Shown: positions 48,501 to 56,987, numbered from the stretch's first letter. The stretch: DNA of 64,000 nucleotides from Bacteroidales bacterium UBA1745 (GCA_002314885.1 DCHT01000028.1:1-64000), one strand, 5' to 3'. Notes: generated by a model from the sequence alone, not told the origin. Program-made: numbers and translations.

Positions 48501-50060
48501 CGGGTTGGTGACCTGCGCGAACTGCTGACGGAAGTAGTTGAAGAAGATCTGAGGCTTCTCCGTGATGACAGCCAGAGGGGTGTCGTTACCCATAGAAGAA
48601 GTAGGCTCGATGCCCTTCTCACTCATAGGTTTGAGGGCGCCGTCCACATCCTCGGCAGTGAAGCCGAAGAGTATCTCCTTGCGTATGATGTCATCCTCCT
48701 TGTGCTCGATCTTACGGCCGCTGTGCAGGTCTTCGAGCTGGATTCGGTTGGTGTTCAGCCACTGACGGTAAGGATGCTCGGCAGCGAGCTGCTCCTTGAG
48801 TTCCTTATCATAGTATATCTTGCCCTCCTGGGTGTCCACGAAGAGCATCTTGCCAGGCTCCAGACGGCCTTTCTCGGCAATCTCGGAAGGCTCGAGGTCG
48901 AGTACGCCGACCTCACTGGCAACCACCATCATATTGCGTTTGGTGATGGTATATCGAGCCGGACGCAGACCGTTGCGGTCAAGCATTCCGCCCACATATC
49001 GACCATCGCTGAAGAGCAGGGCGGCAGGACCGTCCCAAGGCTCCATCAGGATGGAATGATATTCATAGAACGCACGCAGATCCTCGGAGATAGGGTTTGT
49101 CTTGCCGAAACTTTCAGGCACGAGCACCGCCATAGCCTGAGGCAGGCTCAGACCGCTGAGGGTGAGGAACTCCATCACGTTGTCCAGGCTCGCGGAGTCG
49201 GACATATCGCTCTGAAGTATAGGCGTGATGTCGCTGATGTCGCCGAGCGCACCTCCGTTGAGGACGCTCTCGCGGGCACGCATCCAGTTGCGGTTACCGC
49301 GAATGGTGTTGATCTCACCGTTGTGGCAGAGGAGCCTGAACGGCTGTGCCAGGTTCCACTTAGGGAAGGTGTTGGTCGAGAAGCGGGAGTGCACGAGGGC
49401 CATACCGCTGGTCAGCCACTGGCTGGTGAGGTCAGGATAGTACTCCCTCAGCTGCTGGCTGGTGAGCATACCCTTATAGACCATATTCTTCGTGGAAAGA
49501 GAGCAGAAATAGCACTCCTTCTCACGTCTCTCGATGTGCTTGCGGATGCGATAGAGCTTCCTCTCGAAATCCAGTTCCTCGATGAATTCGTCGCTCGTGA
49601 TGAAGACCTGGGCCGTGTAAGGCTCGGTCTTGGCGGCATCTTCGCCGAGGCACTCGGAATTCACGGGAACTTCCCTCACGTGGGCGAGCGAGCACTTCTC
49701 GCGCTCGATCTCGGCCTTGATGGACTCCATAATCCATCCACGCTTGACCTCGTCCTTCGGAAGGAATACGAGGCCTGTGCCATAACTGCCCTTCTCAGGC
49801 ACCGGAATGCCCTGGAGAAGGATGAATTCGTGCGGAATCTGAATCATGATGCCGGCACCGTCACCGGTCTTGCCATCGGCACCCTCCGCTCCCCTATGGC
49901 GCATATTCTCAAGCACCTTCAGGGCATTTTCCACTAACTCGTGTGTCTTGTTGCCACGGATGTTTACGACCATGCCAACGCCGCACGCATCGTGCTCGTT
50001 GGCAGGGTCATACAATCCTCTCGCCTGGTCAGCAAGGACCTGGTCTGCTGGATCTGTCAT
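45555..50060 (-). CDS. gltB: Glutamate synthase large subunit
   Basis: A 1501-residue protein of full family length. The N-terminal class II amidotransferase is preceded by a propeptide and should mature at Cys27 (EHDACGVGM). The FMN/2-oxoglutarate domain carries GAEGGTGASPASSM and the [3Fe-4S] cysteines in CVMMRKCSLNTCPTG; the C-terminal beta-helix shows the repeated GG-x-A/V pattern. It makes two glutamates from glutamine and 2-oxoglutarate, using the product of glnA 27 bases upstream, so it falls under the same attenuator. Confidence 0.97.
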   Translation of the reverse strand: MTDPADQVLADQARGLYDPANEHDACGVGMVVNIRGNKTHELVENALKVLENMRHRGAEGADGKTGDGAGIMIQIPHEFILLQGIPVPEKGSYGTGLVFLPKDEVKRGWIMESIKAEIEREKCSLAHVREVPVNSECLGEDAAKTEPYTAQVFITSDEFIEELDFERKLYRIRKHIERREKECYFCSLSTKNMVYKGMLTSQQLREYYPDLTSQWLTSGMALVHSRFSTNTFPKWNLAQPFRLLCHNGEINTIRGNRNWMRARESVLNGGALGDISDITPILQSDMSDSASLDNVMEFLTLSGLSLPQAMAVLVPESFGKTNPISEDLRAFYEYHSILMEPWDGPAALLFSDGRYVGGMLDRNGLRPARYTITKRNMMVVASEVGVLDLEPSEIAEKGRLEPGKMLFVDTQEGKIYYDKELKEQLAAEHPYRQWLNTNRIQLEDLHSGRKIEHKEDDIIRKEILFGFTAEDVDGALKPMSEKGIEPTSSMGNDTPLAVITEKPQIFFNYFRQQFAQVTNPAIDSIRESNVMSLYEYIGRVGTGILSPDEENCKMIRLPHPILTNTQLEMLCSIRYKGFNTIKLPMTFECAKGKAAADNLRRALDNLCHKAEQCVDDGFNYIILSDRDVDETHAAIPSLLAVSAVHHYLISVGKRVQTALIVESGEIRETMHAALLLGYGASAINPYLSFAILSDLVHHGRIQLNYSTARTNYIEALKKGLLKIMAKMGISTIRSYRGAKIFESIGLSEELLRTYFGTEISTVGGIGLETIARDAVALHDKAFAKDVNHDFLENVGQFHYRKDGIGHAWNPETISTLQIATRLGSYKKYKEFTAAVDNKSEQFFLRDYLDFKKNPISIDEVEPVENIVRHFVVSAMSFGALSIEAHEAIALAMNKLGARSNTGEGGEDNERYHREVDGISLSSKTKQVASGRFGVTTEYLVNAEEIQIKVCQGAKPGEGGQLPGFKVNEIIAKTRNSIPGISLISPPPHHDIYSIEDLSQLIFDLKNVNPKAAISVKLVAESGVGTISAGVAKAKADLIVISGAEGGTGASPASSMRFAGISPEIGLADAQQTLVKNGLRGSVRLQVDGQLKSGRDVILMALLGADEFGFGTLPLIVLGCVMMRKCSLNTCPTGVATQSPELRAHFMGRYEYLVNYFTFLAQEVREYLAEMGCRSLEDAIGHTELLTVKSVDPESKAAKLDFSRMLYKEDGKDLCYTADHFHELPPVLDNDIIKAAQPAIEWQDEVNLDYPIKNTDRAACTMLSGRIAMKYGEAGLPDGTVNIKFKGSAGQSFGAFLTKGVNIRLEGECNDYFGKGLSGGRIAILPPSRASFAAEDNIIAGNTGLYGATTGELYVNGRVGQRFAVRNSGATAVVEGAGDHCCEYMTGGRVVVLGKVGQNFAAGMSGGMAYVLDLDHNFDYYCNMDMVEIGLVDDQLDRRELHELIRQHYLYTGSKLARTILDDWNRYVGEFIQVVPIEYRRVLHEQRLRELQEKVQNLQIQY

Positions 50061-50087
50061 ATTTTTAAGTTCGTTTAAGTGAATATT

Positions 50088-52274
50088 CTAGCTGATGAAG
50101 AGAAGCTCGCGGTACTTAGGCAGTGGCCAAGCGTCGTTGTCGACCACTTCCTCAAGTTTGTCCACAGGTTTGCGGAGGGCGAAGAGTGCCTCTGCGATCT
50201 CGTGGTATGCGACAGCCTTCTCATATTCGTCGGTAATGGCGTTCGCCTTCTTGCGTGCCTGGCGCATATTCTCCGCCATAACGGTTGCCTTCTCAATCAG
50301 TTCGCTCAAGGTCTTGAGAATAGTGATTTCAGGAGCACACATAGTTACATAGTCGTCTCCGAAGACATCCTTTGAGAGCTTGACTTCGCGGAGGAGCTTC
50401 TCCTTATATGAGATGGCGGCAGGGATGATATGGTTGGTAACCATACGTACCATCACGCGTGACTCGATCTGTACCTTCTTGCTGTAGGTCTCCCACTTCA
50501 CCTCGTTGCGGGCTGCGAGCTCAGCCTCAGTGTAGACACCGGTCTTGGTGAACATCGCGAGCGATGCAGGCTTGGTGAATTCCTTGATCATCTCAGGTAC
50601 GCTGGTCTCCACGTCAAGACCTCTCTTGACAGCCTCAACCTTCCACTCGTCGGAATATCCGTTGCCGTCGAAGCATACGACAGGAAGGATGGACTTGATG
50701 ATAGGCTTGAGGGTATCCATAATGGCCACGTTGACCTTCTTGCCCTTTGCAAGCTCCACGTCGAGGGCTGCCTTGAACTCGGTCAGCTGCTCAGCGACTG
50801 CTGCGTTGAGGGTAGTCATAGCGCCGGCGCAGTTAGCGCAGGAACCTACGGCACGGAACTCGAAGCGGTTACCGGTGAATGCGAAAGGAGAAGTACGGTT
50901 GCGGTCGGTGTTGTCCACGAAAATCTCAGGAATCTCGACCAGGCCGAGGCTCTTGCCCTTCTTGCCTGCGATCTCGATAGGAGTGTCGGAAGGCACTTCG
51001 AGAAGCTTGTGGAGTACCTCGGTCATAGTCTTGCCGAGGAATGCGGAAACGATTGCAGGAGGTGCCTCGTTTGCACCCAGACGGTGTGCGTTGGTCGCGG
51101 AAGCGATGGTTGCCTTGAGGAGGGCATTGTGCTTCTGAACCGCTGCGAGGGTGTTCACGAAGAAGGTGACGAACTGGAGGTTGCCCTTTGCGTCCTTGCC
51201 AGGAGCCATAAGAGGAGTGCCTGTGTCGGTGCCGAGGGACCAGTTGTTGTGCTTGCCGGAGCCGTTGACGCCGTCGAATGGCTTCTCGTGGAGGAGCACG
51301 ACAAAGCCGTGCTTGCGGGCCACGATGTTCATCACATTCATAATCAGCTGGTTCTGGTCGTTTGCGAGGTTGGTCTCGCCATAGATAGGAGCGAGCTCGA
51401 ACTGGTTAGGAGCCACCTCATTGTGACGGGTCTTGATTGGAATTCCAAGCTTGTGGCCGGCGATCTCAAGGTCGCGCATAAATGCCATCACACGGCTAGG
51501 GATAGCGCCGAAGTAGTGGTCGTCAAGCTGCTGGTTCTTGGAAGAGTTGTGGCCCATCAGGGTACGGCCGGTGATCATAAGGTCAGGACGGGCGGCGTAG
51601 AGTTCCTCATCCACGAGGAAATACTCCTGCTCCCATCCGAGGTATGAGTACACCTTGGTAACCTTCGGATCGAAGATCTTACAGATTGGAACTGCTGCGT
51701 CGCTGACAGCCTTGAGCGCTTTCAGCAGAGGAGTCTTGTAATCAAGGGCCTCTCCGGTGTAGGAGATGAAGACGGTCGGGATACAGAGGGTGTCGTCCTG
51801 GATGAAGACTGGGGAAGTCGGATCCCAAGCAGTATAGCCTCTGGCCTCGAATGTAGCCCTGATGCCACCGTTAGGGAATGACGATGCGTCAGGCTCCTGC
51901 TGTGCGAGAGATTTGCCGTCGAAAGACTCGATCACACCACCCTTTCCGTCATAGTCAAGAAGGGAGTCGTGCTTCTCCGCAGTACCTTCAGTAAGTGGCT
52001 GGAACCAGTGGGTAACGTGGGTTACGCCGTGTTCGAGAGCCCAGGTCTTCATACCGGCAGCCACGCCGTCGGCAGTCTTGCGGTCAAGTGGCTGGCCGTT
52101 GTCGATGCAGGCCAGGAGACCTTTGAGAGAAGCCGCGTCCAGATACTTGCACATCTTGGCGCGATCAAAAACGAGTTCACCAAAATACTCTGATGGTTTT
52201 CCTTTCGGAGTGTCAACTGCAACCGCCTTCTTGGCGAATGCGTCTTTTACGAGGTCAAATCTTGTTGTACTCAT
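50088..52274 (-). CDS. glnN: Type III glutamine synthetase
   Basis: A 728-residue GSIII, the long form found in Bacteroidetes and cyanobacteria. Hallmarks: APNQFELAPIYGETN, KHNNWSLGTDTGTPL, TGNRFEFRAVGSCANCAGAM. It joins ammonia to glutamate with ATP. It is first in the glnA-gltB-gltD unit. Its start lies 59 bases after a predicted terminator and 125 bases after a Gln/Asn-rich leader ORF, so expression should rise when charged tRNA-Gln or tRNA-Asn is scarce. Sometimes named glnN. Confidence 0.95.
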   Translation of the reverse strand: MSTTRFDLVKDAFAKKAVAVDTPKGKPSEYFGELVFDRAKMCKYLDAASLKGLLACIDNGQPLDRKTADGVAAGMKTWALEHGVTHVTHWFQPLTEGTAEKHDSLLDYDGKGGVIESFDGKSLAQQEPDASSFPNGGIRATFEARGYTAWDPTSPVFIQDDTLCIPTVFISYTGEALDYKTPLLKALKAVSDAAVPICKIFDPKVTKVYSYLGWEQEYFLVDEELYAARPDLMITGRTLMGHNSSKNQQLDDHYFGAIPSRVMAFMRDLEIAGHKLGIPIKTRHNEVAPNQFELAPIYGETNLANDQNQLIMNVMNIVARKHGFVVLLHEKPFDGVNGSGKHNNWSLGTDTGTPLMAPGKDAKGNLQFVTFFVNTLAAVQKHNALLKATIASATNAHRLGANEAPPAIVSAFLGKTMTEVLHKLLEVPSDTPIEIAGKKGKSLGLVEIPEIFVDNTDRNRTSPFAFTGNRFEFRAVGSCANCAGAMTTLNAAVAEQLTEFKAALDVELAKGKKVNVAIMDTLKPIIKSILPVVCFDGNGYSDEWKVEAVKRGLDVETSVPEMIKEFTKPASLAMFTKTGVYTEAELAARNEVKWETYSKKVQIESRVMVRMVTNHIIPAAISYKEKLLREVKLSKDVFGDDYVTMCAPEITILKTLSELIEKATVMAENMRQARKKANAITDEYEKAVAYHEIAEALFALRKPVDKLEEVVDNDAWPLPKYRELLFIS

Positions 52275-52333
52275 AACTTTGAAAATATTTGTTAATTCGA
52301 TGTTTTCAGTTTCAATCTGTAACTAAATGGTTT

Positions 52334-52366
52334 AAAAAAAGGGGCCAACACCCTTGTGCCAGCCCC
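52334..52366 (-). terminator. Attenuator terminator of glnA
   Basis: Minus strand GGGGCTGGCAC, loop AAGG, GTGTTGGCCCC, then T7 (52334-52340). The 11-bp stem has three central G-U pairs. Its 5' arm contains GCTGGC, which can pair instead with GCCAGC of the leader ORF (52409-52414). Confidence 0.82.
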
Positions 52367-52399
52367 TTTTTCTAATATTTCGCTCTTATAAGTTTCATT

Positions 52400-52501
52400 T
52401 TATGCCCTGCTGGCCAGACATAAGAAAGCGACCGGAACCTGCTTCTGCTGATTCTGGGACTTCTGATTCTGGTTATTTGATATTGGATACATAGCTTTCA
52501 T
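52400..52501 (-). CDS. 33-residue Gln/Asn leader peptide of glnA
   Basis: ATG at 52501 to TAA at 52400. Residues 9-21 are NNQNQKSQNQQKQ: six Gln (all CAG) and four Asn. The tail V-x8-SRA places GCCAGC at codons 30-31, nine to ten codons after the last Gln. A stop, 33 bases and a terminator follow, then glnA. This is the layout of a ribosome-stalling attenuator: scarcity of charged tRNA-Gln/Asn stalls the ribosome, frees GCCAGC to pair with the terminator arm and lets transcription go on. No Shine-Dalgarno sequence; the 5' UTR is very short. The attenuation role is an inference from sequence. Confidence 0.8.
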   Translation of the reverse strand: MKAMYPISNNQNQKSQNQQKQVPVAFLCLASRA

Positions 52502-52515
52502 TTCGATTGCGATTG

Positions 52516-52547
52516 CTAAGTTAGCACACTGTTCTTAAAAAAGCAAG
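52516..52547 (-). promoter_or_regulatory. Promoter of the glnA leader
   Basis: CTTG (52544-52547), 20-base spacer, TAACTTAG (52516-52523; 7 of 8 to TAnnTTTG), 14 bases before the leader ATG. The first spacer bases CTTTTTT nearly match those of the glnK promoter. Confidence 0.65.
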
Positions 52548-52594
52548 TTTTTTGGGCAAAAATTGAATAAAAATTTTTCGAAGCCTACAATTCG

Positions 52595-53452
52595 TTACTT
52601 GATAATGCGTCTGATCTTGTTGGACTCGACTATCATATCGCGAATCTTAGCCTCGTCGTAGTCGGCGATGGCGTCGCGAAACTCCTGTACCTTCTTTATA
52701 TATTCGTCGATGATAGGCACCAGATTCTCAGCCTGCTGCTGGAAGATAGGCACCCACATATCGGCGTTCGACTTGGCGAGACGGGCAGTGGATGAGAAAC
52801 CGCCGGAAGCCAGGTCGAAGATGTGCTTCTCGCTCTTTTCCTTGTCCAGCACGGTGCGGGCGAGGGAGAAGGAAGTCACGTGGGAAAGGTGGGAGACATA
52901 GGCGCAGTGGATGTCGTGGCTGTCGGAATTCATGTGCAGGACGCGCATATTGAGAGTGTCGTAGAGCCTCTCCACGGTCTTCACGGCCTGGATGTCGGAC
53001 TCCTGGCTGTCGCAGATGATTGCGGCAGTGCTGTCGAACATACCGGACATAGCAGCCCAAGGTCCGCTGTACTCGGTACCTGCCATAGGATGGGTGCCCA
53101 CATAGCGGCGCCTCATCGAATGATAGCGTGCGACCTCTGCCATCTGGGTCTTCACTGAGCAGACGTCGATGACGATCTTGCGGCAGGACTCCCCTATCTC
53201 GTGGAATTTGTCCAGCACCATAGGAAGCAGTCTTACTGCAGCATTCACAGGTACGGCCAGCACGATGAGGTCACTCTCGGCAACGAGGGTGTCGAAGTTT
53301 GCCATCCTGCTTACAAGTCCTATCTTGAGGGCGGCCTCGGCATTCACCGAATCCGCATCCATTCCTATCACTTCATCCGCGAAGCCTCTCCTACGGAGGT
53401 CTATCGCCATTGAGCCTCCTATGAGGCCAAGTCCAATTACACCTACTTTCAT
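52595..53452 (-). CDS. tyrA: Prephenate dehydrogenase
   Basis: A 285-residue NAD-dependent enzyme of tyrosine synthesis. Rossmann motif VGVIGLGLIGGSMAIDLRRRG at the start, the THPMAGTEYSGP motif near residue 120 and a helical dimerisation half. No chorismate mutase or ACT domain. It sits between asnB and the glnA leader; it has its own -7 box, so it may only be a passenger in the nitrogen cluster, although its product pathway consumes glutamate for transamination. Confidence 0.92.
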   Translation of the reverse strand: MKVGVIGLGLIGGSMAIDLRRRGFADEVIGMDADSVNAEAALKIGLVSRMANFDTLVAESDLIVLAVPVNAAVRLLPMVLDKFHEIGESCRKIVIDVCSVKTQMAEVARYHSMRRRYVGTHPMAGTEYSGPWAAMSGMFDSTAAIICDSQESDIQAVKTVERLYDTLNMRVLHMNSDSHDIHCAYVSHLSHVTSFSLARTVLDKEKSEKHIFDLASGGFSSTARLAKSNADMWVPIFQQQAENLVPIIDEYIKKVQEFRDAIADYDEAKIRDMIVESNKIRRIIK

Positions 53453-53461
53453 ATAATAACA

Positions 53462-53494
53462 GCCTTCGGTTCACGAAAACCGAAGGCAAATATA
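53462..53494 (-). promoter_or_regulatory. tyrA -7 box overlapping a perfect hairpin
   Basis: TATATTTG (53487-53494, exact match) runs directly into GCCTTCGGTT, loop TTCGTG, AACCGAAGGC (53462-53487). The hairpin could end the asnB transcript or form the 5' end of a tyrA mRNA; the tract after it is only moderately T-rich. Confidence 0.5.
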
Positions 53495-53498
53495 AGCA

Positions 53499-55214
53499 TT
53501 ATTTTTCGTAGGCGTCCACGTGTACACCAGCTACTGCCCTGCCGCTAGGGTCGTTCAGGGCCTTCCAGGCGGCATCCCATTCGAGCGCAATCGCCGTCGA
53601 GCAGGCCACGCTGGCCTCGTGAGGCACGCTCAGAGCTGCCGAATCACTAGGGAAATGCTCCTCGAAAATGGTTCTGTAATAGTATTCCTCCTTGTTCATC
53701 GGAGTGTTCAGAGGGAAGCGCTCCGCAGCGTGCGCCATCTGTTCGTCGCTGACCGCCGCGGCCGTAATGGCCTTGAGGGAATCGATCCAGCTGTAGCCGA
53801 CGCCGTCGGAGAACTGTTCCTTCTGCCTCCAGGCAACGCTGTCCGGAAGCATATCCTGGAAAGCCTCGCGGACTATCTTCTTCTCGATGGTCTTGCCCGG
53901 ACATATCTTGGCGCTCGGGTTGGTCCTCATCGCGATGTCGAGGAATTCCTTGTCCAGGAAAGGCACACGGCCCTCAACTCCCCACGCTGCCAGGGACTTG
54001 TTGGCCCTGAGGCAGTCATAAAGATGGAGCTTTCCGAGCTTGCGGACGGTCTCCTCGTGGAACTCGCGAGCCGACGGAGCCTTGTGGAAATAGAGATATC
54101 CGCCGAAAATCTCGTCCGCACCCTCGCCGCTGAGCACCATCTTGATGCCCATAGACTTGATGACGCGGGCCAGCAGATACATAGGAGTAGATGCCCTCAC
54201 CGTAGTCACATCGTAGGTTTCGATGTGGTAGATCACGTCACGGATGGCATCCAGGCCCTCCTGCACCGTGTAGTTCACCTCGTGATGGACGGTGCCAAGA
54301 TGGTCGGCGACCTCCTGGGCCTTCGCAAGGTCCGGAGCGCCTTTGAGTCCGACGGCGAAACTGTGGAGACGAGGCCACCAGGCCACGCTCTTGCTGTCGT
54401 CCTCGACCCTATGCGATGCGAAGCGCGCCGCCAGGGCACTTATTACGGAACTGTCAAGGCCGCCGCTCAGAAGCACACCGTACGGCACGTCAGACATAAG
54501 CTGACGTTTCACTGCATCCATAAGCCCCATTCTTATGTCTTCGAAAGTAGCAGTGTTGGCCTTGACAGAGTCGTAATCAAACCAGTCCCTGGACCACCAA
54601 CGTTTCAGTTCGAGTCCAGTACGCGTGGTGTAGGTTTCTCCCGCAGCCGCCATTTCCGGCTTGCTGCAGTAGAGATGGCCCGGTAGGAACGGCTCGTATG
54701 CGTCGCAGAAGCCCTCGAGGGCCTTCAGCTCGCTGGCGACATAGACCGTCCCGTCGGCATCCTTTCCGATATAGAGAGGAATGATGCCGATATGGTCGCG
54801 GGCAATGATATACAGATCCTTCTCAGAATCGTAGAGCGCAAAGGCGAAAATGCCGTTCAGGTCCTCAAGGAAGGCGGTACCCTTCTCCTTGTAGAGCGCG
54901 AGTATGACCTCACAGTCGGAACCGGTCTGGAAAGCGTACGTATCCTTCATACGTTCGCGTATATCCAGATGGTTGTAGATCTCGCCATTCACTGCGAGCA
55001 CTACCTTGCCGTCCGGGCTGTAGAGCGGCTGACCTCCTGACAGAGGGTCCACGATAGCCAGCCTCTCGTGTGCGAGCACACACTTAGGTCCTTCATACAC
55101 TCCGCTCCAATCGGGTCCGCGATGCCTTATCTTGCCCGACATTTTAAGTGCCTTTTCCCTCCACTGGGGGCCGTCGCCGCCCTGCATATCAAAAATACCT
55201 ACGAATCCACACAT
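53499..55214 (-). CDS. asnB: Asparagine synthetase B (glutamine-hydrolysing)
   Basis: A 571-residue enzyme making asparagine from aspartate, glutamine and ATP. Cys2 of MCGFVGIFD is the amidotransferase nucleophile after Met removal; the synthetase domain has the PPi loop GVLLSGGLDSSVISAL. Third gene of the glnK-amtB-asnB unit, 48 bases after amtB. Its presence fits the Asn-rich leader peptide upstream of glnK. Confidence 0.96.
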   Translation of the reverse strand: MCGFVGIFDMQGGDGPQWREKALKMSGKIRHRGPDWSGVYEGPKCVLAHERLAIVDPLSGGQPLYSPDGKVVLAVNGEIYNHLDIRERMKDTYAFQTGSDCEVILALYKEKGTAFLEDLNGIFAFALYDSEKDLYIIARDHIGIIPLYIGKDADGTVYVASELKALEGFCDAYEPFLPGHLYCSKPEMAAAGETYTTRTGLELKRWWSRDWFDYDSVKANTATFEDIRMGLMDAVKRQLMSDVPYGVLLSGGLDSSVISALAARFASHRVEDDSKSVAWWPRLHSFAVGLKGAPDLAKAQEVADHLGTVHHEVNYTVQEGLDAIRDVIYHIETYDVTTVRASTPMYLLARVIKSMGIKMVLSGEGADEIFGGYLYFHKAPSAREFHEETVRKLGKLHLYDCLRANKSLAAWGVEGRVPFLDKEFLDIAMRTNPSAKICPGKTIEKKIVREAFQDMLPDSVAWRQKEQFSDGVGYSWIDSLKAITAAAVSDEQMAHAAERFPLNTPMNKEEYYYRTIFEEHFPSDSAALSVPHEASVACSTAIALEWDAAWKALNDPSGRAVAGVHVDAYEK

Positions 55215-55262
55215 AATTATATGGTTTTAATTGGGTTGACTTATATATATATTCTGATCGTC

Positions 55263-56474
55263 TTAGTTGTTGTAAGCAGTCTCGCCGTGTTCGTAAATGT
55301 CGAGACCTTCTTCCTCGACGCGTGGCTCCACGCGTATGCCTTTGATCTTATGGAGCACGAAGAAGAGAATGAATCCACAGCCGAATGCCCAAGCCACGAT
55401 GCAGAGAATGCCGAGGCACTGTACGCCGAAGAAATGGGCTCCGCCGCCGTAGAAGAGGCCGCCGTCAGTTGCGAAGAGGCCGGTGAGTATGGTTCCGAGC
55501 ACGCCGCAGACGCCGTGTACTGAAACTGCGCCTACAGGGTCGTCGATCTTGCAGACCTTGTCGATGAATACGACTGAACCTATCATTGCCGCGCCGCAGA
55601 GGGCTCCGATGATGGCCGCACCGCCTACGCTTACCATATCACATCCCGCAGTGATGCCCACAAGTCCGGCGAGGATGCCGTTGCAGACGAGGGAGAGGGA
55701 CGGTTTCTTGTAGAGATACCAGGTGAGGAGGAGGGCTGCGATACCGCCGGTGGCAGCTGCCATATTGGTGGTGGTCATCACGTGGGAGATGGCCCTGGCG
55801 TTGATTTCGCCGTCAGCACCGAGCTGTGAACCAGGGTTGAAGCCGAACCAGCCGAACCAGAGGATGAATACGCCGAGGGCACCGAGAGTCAGGTTGTGGC
55901 CGGGGATGGCGTTTGACTTGCCGGTCTTGGTGTATTTGCCGATACGAGGGCCGAGGATTATGGCACCTGCGAGTGCGATGAAACCGCCGCAGCTGTGTAC
56001 CACTGCTGAACCTGCGAAATCGTGGAAACCGAGTTCTGAGAGCCAGCCGCCGCCCCAGGCCCAATGGCCTTCGATAGGATAGATGAGGACGGAAACTACC
56101 ACGGAGAAGATCATATACATTGAGAACTTGGTCCTCTCAGCCATTGCACCGGACACGATGGTCGCTGCAGTTGCGCAGAATACGGTCTGGAAGATGAATG
56201 TACACTCCTTAGGGATGTTGGAGTCAGGGTAGAAAGAGAAATCGAAGAGGTGGAGGCCGCCGATGAAGCCGTTGCCATCACCGTGCATAAGGCCGAAGCC
56301 GATGGCCCAGAAGAGGACTGAACCGACCATAAAGTCCACGAAGTTCTTCATTAGTATGTTCGCTGAGTTCTTGCTGCGGGTGAAGCCTGCCTCGACGAGG
56401 GCGAAACCAGGCTGCATAAAGAAGACCAACATTGCTGCAATGAGTACCCAAGCTGTATCAAGTCCGTTTATCAT
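55263..56474 (-). CDS. amtB: Ammonium transporter
   Basis: A 403-residue inner-membrane channel with about 11 helices and no cleaved signal. The conserved Asp in GFHDFAGSAVVHSCGG, the pore histidine of the same segment and the second pore histidine in SVHGVCGVLG are present. It follows its PII regulator gene by 35 bases, the classical pairing. Confidence 0.96.
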   Translation of the reverse strand: MINGLDTAWVLIAAMLVFFMQPGFALVEAGFTRSKNSANILMKNFVDFMVGSVLFWAIGFGLMHGDGNGFIGGLHLFDFSFYPDSNIPKECTFIFQTVFCATAATIVSGAMAERTKFSMYMIFSVVVSVLIYPIEGHWAWGGGWLSELGFHDFAGSAVVHSCGGFIALAGAIILGPRIGKYTKTGKSNAIPGHNLTLGALGVFILWFGWFGFNPGSQLGADGEINARAISHVMTTTNMAAATGGIAALLLTWYLYKKPSLSLVCNGILAGLVGITAGCDMVSVGGAAIIGALCGAAMIGSVVFIDKVCKIDDPVGAVSVHGVCGVLGTILTGLFATDGGLFYGGGAHFFGVQCLGILCIVAWAFGCGFILFFVLHKIKGIRVEPRVEEEGLDIYEHGETAYNN

Positions 56475-56509
56475 AATATTCGTTGTTTAGTTCGTTCGTT
56501 TTTGATTTG

Positions 56510-56857
56510 CTATTTCTTTTCCGCAACTACGGTCTCGCCGTGTTCGCAGGTTCTGATTGACCAGACGTCGTCCACAGGGCTGACAAAGATGCGTCCGTCT
56601 CCGACTTCTCCGGTGCGCGCGGCGCCGATGATTGCGTCAATTGCCGGCTGTACGAACTGGTCGCGGCACACGATCGTGATTTCGATTCGGGAAATGATGT
56701 CGGTACTGTACATCACACCACGGTAGATTCGGTCCTGACGGTCCTGGCCGATGGCCTTGACCTCTGAATAGGAGAACCAGTTGATGTCCGCTGCGAAGAG
56801 CGCCTCTTTGACGTCTTCGAACTTCGTCCTTCGAATGATTGCTTCAATCTTTTTCAT
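56510..56857 (-). CDS. glnK: PII nitrogen-regulatory protein
   Basis: A 115-residue PII protein: MKKIEAIIRR start, T-loop DRIYRGVMYSTDIISR with a tyrosine at residue 50 where uridylylation occurs in many bacteria, B-loop GAARTGEVGDGRIFVSPVDDVWSIRTCEHGE. It should block AmtB when nitrogen is ample. First gene after the Gln/Asn leader and its terminator (100 bases upstream). The T-loop after Tyr50 (STDIIS) differs from the usual MVDFLPK, so partner recognition may differ. Confidence 0.94.
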   Translation of the reverse strand: MKKIEAIIRRTKFEDVKEALFAADINWFSYSEVKAIGQDRQDRIYRGVMYSTDIISRIEITIVCRDQFVQPAIDAIIGAARTGEVGDGRIFVSPVDDVWSIRTCEHGETVVAEKK

Positions 56858-56957
56858 CTTTATTGTTTGTTTAGGGATTGTTTCGTTTTGGGGAGTTTGT
56901 TGATTGGGGAGTGTTTTCGTTTTGAGGATTGTTTTTGTCTTAAGGATTTTCTGAGAT

Positions 56958-56987
56958 AAAAAAAAGACCAGCCCTCTCGGACCAGCC
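56958..56987 (-). terminator. Attenuator terminator of glnK-amtB-asnB
   Basis: Minus strand GGCTGGTCC, GAGA tetraloop, GGGCTGGTC, then T8 (56958-56965). The arms are direct repeats in DNA (GGCTGGTC twice) that pair in RNA through alternating Watson-Crick and G-U pairs, so the hairpin exists only in the RNA of this strand. Both arms contain GGCTGG, complementary to CCAGCC of the leader ORF (57036-57041). Confidence 0.8.

Noticed and set aside
47094..49937. 947-codon plus-strand open frame opposite gltB
   Set aside because: gltB is a full-length, clearly conserved protein on the minus strand; the antisense frame is open only because of the codon bias of gltB, and its translation has no family pattern. 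The same applies to the long plus-strand frames at 5554-7299, 1986-3113, 9210-10379, 45216-47069 and 53520-54686.
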